Below the pieces are notes generated by a model. It saw only the letters and a program-made list of their open reading frames with translations. It did no database searches and had not been told where the DNA came from. A stretch of DNA of 28,006 nucleotides from JAHHUA01 sp036635475 (lineage in GTDB: Bacteria; Bacillota; Clostridia; Oscillospirales; Ruminococcaceae): contig JAVWQH010000027.1 of NCBI GenBank assembly GCA_036635475.1, forward strand, positions 1 through 28,006, read 5' to 3'. Shown one piece after another: positions 24,135-28,006 of the stretch. Within the stretch, counting starts at the first letter, position 1. The number at the start of each line of letters is the position of its first letter. A program made the position numbers and the translations under genes.

Positions 24135-24178
24135 ATTTTACAATATTGTTGGCATTGTGTAAAGTGTTATATTGTAAA
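24135..24178 (-). promoter_or_regulatory. Promoter with overlapping inverted repeat upstream of the degraded island
   Basis: On the minus strand, TTTACA (24158-24163) and TAAAAT (24135-24140) are 17 bp apart. Perfect 10-bp arms, tttacaatat (24137-24146) and its complement (24169-24178), enclose the -35, the spacer and part of the -10. A third TTTACA-like copy lies between them. This looks like a regulated promoter that outlived the gene it served. It may now read into the small ORF or pyrH. Confidence 0.5.
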
Positions 24179-24227
24179 CATATTGAATTTTGCAATTTTT
24201 TAAATTGATTTATTCATAAAATTTATT

Positions 24228-24995
24228 CTAGTTATTTTTATCATATATTATTTTAAGACCTTTTGTTATGATATTTTCGTCATATATCATTTTGTATTCG
24301 CAATAATCCATTATTATTTTTGCATTTACACCTGTTAAAATAGCTGTTAAATTTTCCGTTGCAAGTTTTTGGGAATATCTTTTAATCATTCCATCAAGCA
24401 TTGCTGCTGTGCCATAAATTATTCCCGACTTCATACAATCAACTGTGTTTTTTCCGATGATTGAACTTGGCTTATCAAGACTTACAAATGGAAGTTGAGC
24501 TGTGTTTTTTGAAAGTGCATCAGTTGCAATTCTAATTCCCGGTATTATCGAACCGCCGATAAAGTTCCCGTCATTATCCAAAACAGATATTTTCGTTGCT
24601 GTGTCCATATCAATAACAATAAGTGGCAATGGATAATTTGCTTTTGCAAAAACTGACGAACAAACAAAATCCGCACCTAATTCAGAGGGAGAGTCAATTT
24701 TAATATTAAGTCCTGTTTTTAGTCCGGGCGAAACTATCATAATTTTCCCAATAATTAATTTTGAAACTGCTGATTTTATTTTTTCAGTTATCTGCGGCAC
24801 AACTGAGGAAATTATTGCTCCATTTATTGAGTTTTTATCAACATTATAAAAATTTAATGCGCCGAGAAATTGTATTGCATATTGGTCGTCCATAATTTCA
24901 ATTTGAGATGCCATATGTGAAGAAAAAATAATTTTATCCCCATCAAAAGCAGAAAATACAATATTGCTGTTTCCAATATCAATTGTCAAAATCAT
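24228..24995 (-). CDS. coaX: Type III pantothenate kinase
   Basis: CoaX phosphorylates pantothenate, the first step of coenzyme A synthesis. It is an ASKHA-fold enzyme that resists feedback by CoA and uses a monovalent cation. The 255-residue product has the nucleotide-binding TIDIGNSN at residue 4, a PGLKTGLNIKIDSPSELGAD segment, a DMDTATK block in the place of the family's DxGTAT motif, and GGSIIPGIRIATDAL. I chose the ATG at 24995 because agaggtg lies 6 nt before it; a GTG three codons upstream overlaps that site. It is a single gene with its own promoter, divergent from dpaA. Confidence 0.94.
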   Translation of the reverse strand: MILTIDIGNSNIVFSAFDGDKIIFSSHMASQIEIMDDQYAIQFLGALNFYNVDKNSINGAIISSVVPQITEKIKSAVSKLIIGKIMIVSPGLKTGLNIKIDSPSELGADFVCSSVFAKANYPLPLIVIDMDTATKISVLDNDGNFIGGSIIPGIRIATDALSKNTAQLPFVSLDKPSSIIGKNTVDCMKSGIIYGTAAMLDGMIKRYSQKLATENLTAILTGVNAKIIMDYCEYKMIYDENIITKGLKIIYDKNN

Positions 24996-25023
24996 ATTAA
25001 TCACCTCTTAAATATACATCTAC

Positions 25024-25051
25024 ATTATACCAAATATTATCACAAATTAAA
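25024..25051 (-). promoter_or_regulatory. Probable promoter of coaX (extended -10)
   Basis: On the minus strand TGGTATAAT gives a perfect -10 with the TG extension (-10 at 25024-25029). A weak -35 (TTTAAT, 25046-25051) lies 16 bp upstream. The rest of 25005-25200 is AT-rich and I see no gene in it. Confidence 0.55.
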
Positions 25052-25203
25052 ACACATTTTAGTTTAAAATTCACTTTTAATATAACTATTTTGTTTTATA
25101 TTGTATTTTTTCTTTAAAATTACTGATTATTACATTGAATTTAACTATTACAATAAAAACTATTCAGCATTATAATTTTTAGCTTTTTTGAAATTGTAGT
25201 GTC

Positions 25204-25231
25204 ACAACCCGCTAAACCTTTGCATATAATA
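25204..25231 (+). promoter_or_regulatory. Sigma-K-like sporulation promoter of the dpaA operon
   Basis: The -10 CATATAATA (25223-25231) fits the mother-cell sigma-K pattern CATANNNTA exactly. An AC (25204-25205, in gtcac) lies 17 bp upstream, close to the AC-N16-17 -35 of sigma-K. The start would fall near 25238, about 33 nt before the dpaA start. The spoVF operon of Bacillus subtilis is sigma-K dependent, so context agrees. Sigma-E has a similar -10 and cannot be fully excluded. Confidence 0.65.
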
Positions 25232-25258
25232 TAAGTAGCTATTGTTTAATTGAAATAT

Positions 25259-25264
25259 GGAGGG
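25259..25264 (+). promoter_or_regulatory. Ribosome-binding site that decides the dpaA start
   Basis: ggaggg lies 6 nt before an in-frame ATA (25271-25273). The only standard in-frame start upstream, TTG at 25250, lies before the ribosome site and has none of its own. The ATG at 25257 is out of frame and stops after five codons. Confidence 0.75.
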
Positions 25265-25270
25265 ATTAAA

Positions 25271-26035
25271 ATAGTTTTTTATATTGAACAAAATGATTTG
25301 CGAATGAAGTATTTATCAGAAATTCTTACTTCAAAACACTACGAAACTCAACCCTTTTACATTATGCCGGATTATCCGTTTTGTCTTATCGTCAGCCCCG
25401 CAAAAAAGGTAGAACAACTTTTGGAAATAATAAATAAAATGCCGCCTGAATCTATACTTATTGGAGGTCAAAACAGCGAATATGTGAAGCCATATTCCGA
25501 GAAAAATAATATTACATATATTGAAATCACAAAAGATGAGGCATTTGCAGTACAAAATGCTGTGCCAACAGCCGAGGGTGCTATCTCTTTGATATTATCC
25601 AACACTGAAAGTACAATTCAAGGAATGGATATTGCTATAACAGGATATGGACGTATAGGCAAAATTTTAGCTCCAATGCTTAAAGCACTTGGGGCAAATG
25701 TGCATATAATCGCAAGAAATCCTGTTCAACGTGCTTGGGCAATGGAATACAAAACATCGGATTTGCAAAACATCAAAAAGGAACTTTCAACCTGCAAAGT
25801 TCTTGTAAATACTGTTCCTGTGCAAATTATTGATAAGGCAGCCCTTGAAGCACTTCCCCCACACTCGCTCATACTTGAGCTTGCATCATACCCCTTTGGC
25901 TATAACGCAGAAATCGCACAGGAACTTGGTCATAACTGCATACTCGCCTCAGGACTTCCCTCAAAAATTGCACCTTATAGTGCAGCGGAGTATATGGCGG
26001 ACGCTGTATTACGTCTAACGGAAAATTTTTTGTAA
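25271..26035 (+). CDS. dpaA: Dipicolinate synthase subunit A (SpoVFA/DpaA), probably ATA-initiated
   Basis: DpaA and DpaB convert 4-hydroxy-tetrahydrodipicolinate to dipicolinic acid in the mother cell during sporulation; DPA then fills the spore core with calcium. The protein has an N-terminal domain of about 110 residues and then a Rossmann fold with GYGRIG at about 125-130 and the dinucleotide-binding IARNPVQRAWAM region. It ends with GLPSKIAPYSAAEYM, a typical DpaA C-terminal block. The start is unusual: an ATA 6 nt after ggaggg gives the family-like N-terminus (M)VFYIEQNDLRMKYLSEIL. The alternatives are TTG at 25250 (261 residues, no ribosome site) or an internal ATG that would cut the first strand. 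dpaB follows after 24 bp. Confidence 0.9.
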   Translation: MVFYIEQNDLRMKYLSEILTSKHYETQPFYIMPDYPFCLIVSPAKKVEQLLEIINKMPPESILIGGQNSEYVKPYSEKNNITYIEITKDEAFAVQNAVPTAEGAISLILSNTESTIQGMDIAITGYGRIGKILAPMLKALGANVHIIARNPVQRAWAMEYKTSDLQNIKKELSTCKVLVNTVPVQIIDKAALEALPPHSLILELASYPFGYNAEIAQELGHNCILASGLPSKIAPYSAAEYMADAVLRLTENFL

Positions 26036-26059
26036 TTTCCCATAACGAAAGGAGAACAT

Positions 26060-26638
26060 ATGACTCTTGACAATAAGGTAATCGGATTTGGTCTGACGGG
26101 TTCTTTTTGCACATTAAAAGAATCTATAAATCAAATGGAAAAGCTCAAAGAAACAGGTTGTGAAATCATTCCTATTGTATCATATGCTGTGGAAAATTAT
26201 GATACACGCTTTGGCAAAGCAAAGGAATTTATTGAACGTATTGAACAAATTTGCGGTCGCCCTGTTATTGACACAATCCCCGATGCTGAACCAATCGGTC
26301 CACGCAAACTTTTGGATATAATGGTGGTAATGCCCTGTACAGGAAATACAATGGCTAAGCTTTATAATGGCATAACCGATACCCCTGTCACTTTGGCTTG
26401 CAAGGCACATCTGAGAAACGATAGACCTTTGCTCATTGCTCCCGCTACTAATGACGGTCTTTCTATGAATGCAAGAAATATTTCGGGTTTGCTTAACATC
26501 AAAAACATCTATTTTGTACCATTCGGTCAAGATGATTGTAATAAAAAAGAAACCTCCCTTATTGCAAATATGCAGCTGCTTATTCCGTCACTTGAACTTG
26601 CTTTAGATGGTAAAAAACTGCAACCGCAGATTTTCTAA
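26060..26638 (+). CDS. dpaB: Dipicolinate synthase subunit B (SpoVFB/DpaB), flavoprotein
   Basis: DpaB is the flavoprotein-fold partner of DpaA in dipicolinate synthesis. The 192-residue product has the phosphate-binding GFGLTGSFCT at 9-18, the DTIPDAEPIGPRKLLD segment, the FMN-loop-like MPCTGNTMAKLYNG, and a LLIAPATNDGLS motif near residue 135 that is typical of the flavoprotein family. Length is normal for DpaB. aggag lies 6 nt before the ATG. It sits between dpaA and an aspartokinase gene, the order seen in the B. subtilis spoVF region apart from the missing asd. Confidence 0.96.
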   Translation: MTLDNKVIGFGLTGSFCTLKESINQMEKLKETGCEIIPIVSYAVENYDTRFGKAKEFIERIEQICGRPVIDTIPDAEPIGPRKLLDIMVVMPCTGNTMAKLYNGITDTPVTLACKAHLRNDRPLLIAPATNDGLSMNARNISGLLNIKNIYFVPFGQDDCNKKETSLIANMQLLIPSLELALDGKKLQPQIF

Positions 26639-26725
26639 TTCAGTTTTAATAGGATTTTTATTGTATCTATTGAAAGTTCAAACAGGTGAAAATATCAGTT
26701 ATATTTTAATATAAAGGAGGACTTT

Positions 26726-27922
26726 ATGCTTATTGTAATGAAATTTGGCGGTTCATCACTGGCTAATGAAAAAATGGTTGAAAATGCTGCCAATATAATT
26801 ATAAATAAAAGTCTTGGAGATAATAAAATTGTTGCTGTTGTATCTGCTCAAGGTAAAACTACCGACAAACTTCAAGCAGAAAGTCTTGCCATTAATTCAC
26901 TCCCCTCCCAAAGAGAAAATGATGTACTTTTAAGCAGCGGTGAACAAATATCAATGTCGCTTATTGCTATGAAAATATGTTCAATGGGGTATGATGCAAT
27001 ATCACTTACAGGTTGGCAAGCAGGTATTCACACAAATGACAGTCATGGCAATTCAACAATAAATTATATTGATACTCACCGCTTACTGAAAGAACTTAAT
27101 TCGGGCAAAATTGTTATTGTTGCAGGCTTTCAAGGCATTGATGATGAACAGGATATAACCACTCTTGGCAGAGGCGGTTCTGATACTACTGCAATCGCTC
27201 TTTCAGCAGCATTAAATGCCGATGAATGTCTTATCTACACTGATGTTGACGGGGTTTATTCCGCAAACCCACAAGTTGTTGTAAATGCTTTAAAACATCA
27301 AGAAATTTCATATGAAGAAATGTTGGAAATGAGCACATTAGGGGCAAAAGTACTGCATAACCGCTGTGTACTTATGGCTAAGCAAAACAAAGTGAAATTC
27401 AGAGTTCTTTCAAGCTTAAAATCTCTGTCAGGCACTTATGTTCACGACCTCACCCATAACAATGCTGTAACCGGTGTAGCTTGCGACGATAATGTTTCTA
27501 TGATTAATATTATCGGAATTGAAAGTGGCGATGCAATATGCAAACTGTTTTCGGTTCTGGCGGAAAAAAATATTCAAGTAGACGTAATAATTCATTCTGC
27601 ACTTTCTTTTGTTGGAGTTGGTGTTGTCAGATTTTCAGTTTCCAATAATATTTCCGAAACAGTCGCTAAATTGATTGAGAAAAATAAGGATTATATTGGT
27701 TTTGATAAATTGATAGTGGAAGATAATATGGCGAAAATATCTGTGATAGGTTTAGGTATGTCTGATAGCTGCAATATAGTTTCAAAAATGATTAATGCTT
27801 TAAATAAAATAAATATTGAGGCTAAATATATCACCACAGGTCAAATAAAAATATCAGCAATAATCTTGAAAAAAAATGCACCTGAGGCACAAAAAGCAAT
27901 ACATAAAACTTTTTTTGAATAA
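26726..27922 (+). CDS. lysC: Aspartate kinase (sporulation-operon copy)
   Basis: Aspartokinase phosphorylates L-aspartate, the first step toward lysine, diaminopimelate and, in the sporulating mother cell, dipicolinate. The 398-residue monofunctional enzyme has KFGGSSLA at residue 6, the GRGGSDTTAIAL loop at about 150, YTDVDGVYSANPQ, and two C-terminal ACT domains (about 265-330 and 340-398) for feedback by amino acids. One conserved position is altered: the usual LGAKVLHPR reads LGAKVLHNR. ggagg lies 6 nt before the ATG. An 87-bp gap separates it from dpaB; it may share the dpaA transcript. In B. subtilis the neighbouring kinase is the diaminopimelate-sensitive dapG, a possible equivalent here. 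Confidence 0.94.
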   Translation: MLIVMKFGGSSLANEKMVENAANIIINKSLGDNKIVAVVSAQGKTTDKLQAESLAINSLPSQRENDVLLSSGEQISMSLIAMKICSMGYDAISLTGWQAGIHTNDSHGNSTINYIDTHRLLKELNSGKIVIVAGFQGIDDEQDITTLGRGGSDTTAIALSAALNADECLIYTDVDGVYSANPQVVVNALKHQEISYEEMLEMSTLGAKVLHNRCVLMAKQNKVKFRVLSSLKSLSGTYVHDLTHNNAVTGVACDDNVSMINIIGIESGDAICKLFSVLAEKNIQVDVIIHSALSFVGVGVVRFSVSNNISETVAKLIEKNKDYIGFDKLIVEDNMAKISVIGLGMSDSCNIVSKMINALNKINIEAKYITTGQIKISAIILKKNAPEAQKAIHKTFFE

Positions 27923-27953
27923 AAAATAAAAGAACAGCTATAGTTCAAACTTT

Positions 27954-28006
27954 TGTACCGACCCCCAAAAGTTAGACCTAAAAACTAACAAAAGGAGGTC
28001 GGTATT
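27954..28006 (+). mobile_element. Left end of an insertion sequence with IS3-family-like termini (continues past the window)
   Basis: Starting 31 bp after the lysC stop, the sequence tgtaccgacccccaaaagtt followed by agac has the look of IS3-group termini (TG start, CCCCCAAAAGTTAGAC-like stretch). An aaaggagg ribosome site follows near the window edge, as expected just before a transposase orfA. The arms taccgacc and ggtcggta (8 bp) plus gttag and ctaac (5 bp) can form a hairpin that buries this ribosome site. The transposase and right end lie outside, so the family is inferred. Confidence 0.6.

Noticed and set aside
25250..26035. TTG start for dpaA (261 residues)
   Set aside because: The TTG lies upstream of ggaggg and has no ribosome site of its own; the added residues simply translate the Shine-Dalgarno region.
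27931..27946. gaacagctatagttc before the IS as a terminator for lysC
   Set aside because: Only about four base pairs form, too weak to call; it may simply be target-site sequence.

Overview
The window looks like chromosomal DNA from a low-GC, endospore-forming Firmicute of the class Clostridia. The evidence is strong GGAGG-type ribosome sites, a PolC-type replicase, SAM-I and FMN riboswitches, a CdaA-type c-di-AMP cyclase, the MEP isoprenoid pathway, and a dipicolinate synthase operon (dpaA-dpaB-aspartokinase) behind a sigma-K-like promoter. Having dpaAB argues against Clostridium cluster I, which generally lacks these genes. Genus cannot be named from sequence alone. No prophage, CRISPR array, tRNA or rRNA was seen.

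Layout. (1) 1-280 is AT-rich non-coding DNA with a 15-bp perfect inverted repeat enclosing a ribosome site. (2) 281-2634, minus strand: metK under a SAM-I riboswitch and a riboflavin ECF S component (ribU) under an FMN riboswitch, each with a recognisable promoter and terminator. (3) 2656-4400, minus: an iscU-like scaffold and a cysteine desulfurase (nifS/iscS), with the nifS promoter buried in a 48-bp imperfect palindrome. (4) 4410-10542, minus: a run read as cdaA - cdaR(ybbR) - COG2509 FAD dehydrogenase - PAP2 phosphatase - trxB - rnhA. (5) 10562-23819, minus: a long housekeeping run read as pyrH - frr - uppS - cdsA - dxr - rseP - ispG - polC - ispD - ispF, then a DUF3343 Se/S-carrier-like gene and a second cysteine desulfurase-like gene. 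It combines four MEP enzymes with undecaprenyl-PP and CDP-diacylglycerol synthesis. (6) 23820-24227 is a degraded island with a YbjQ-family pseudogene, a possible 22-codon membrane peptide and a promoter with a dyad. (7) 24228-24995, minus: coaX. (8) 25204-27922, plus: dpaA - dpaB - lysC, which makes dipicolinate for the spore core and supplies aspartate-pathway flux to it. (9) From about 27954 to the window end: the left end of an insertion sequence with IS3-family-like termini.

The most unusual observation is that two unrelated genes, rseP and dpaA, have strong Shine-Dalgarno sites 6-8 nt upstream of in-frame ATT and ATA codons. No ATG, GTG or TTG is available at a sensible position. In both cases the non-canonical codon gives the better family N-terminus. 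Other points worth checking are the palindromic nifS promoter, the decayed ybjQ gene, a hairpin at the IS end that would sequester its ribosome site, a Cys-rich tail on the IscU-like protein, and a redox gene in place of glmM in the cdaA operon.
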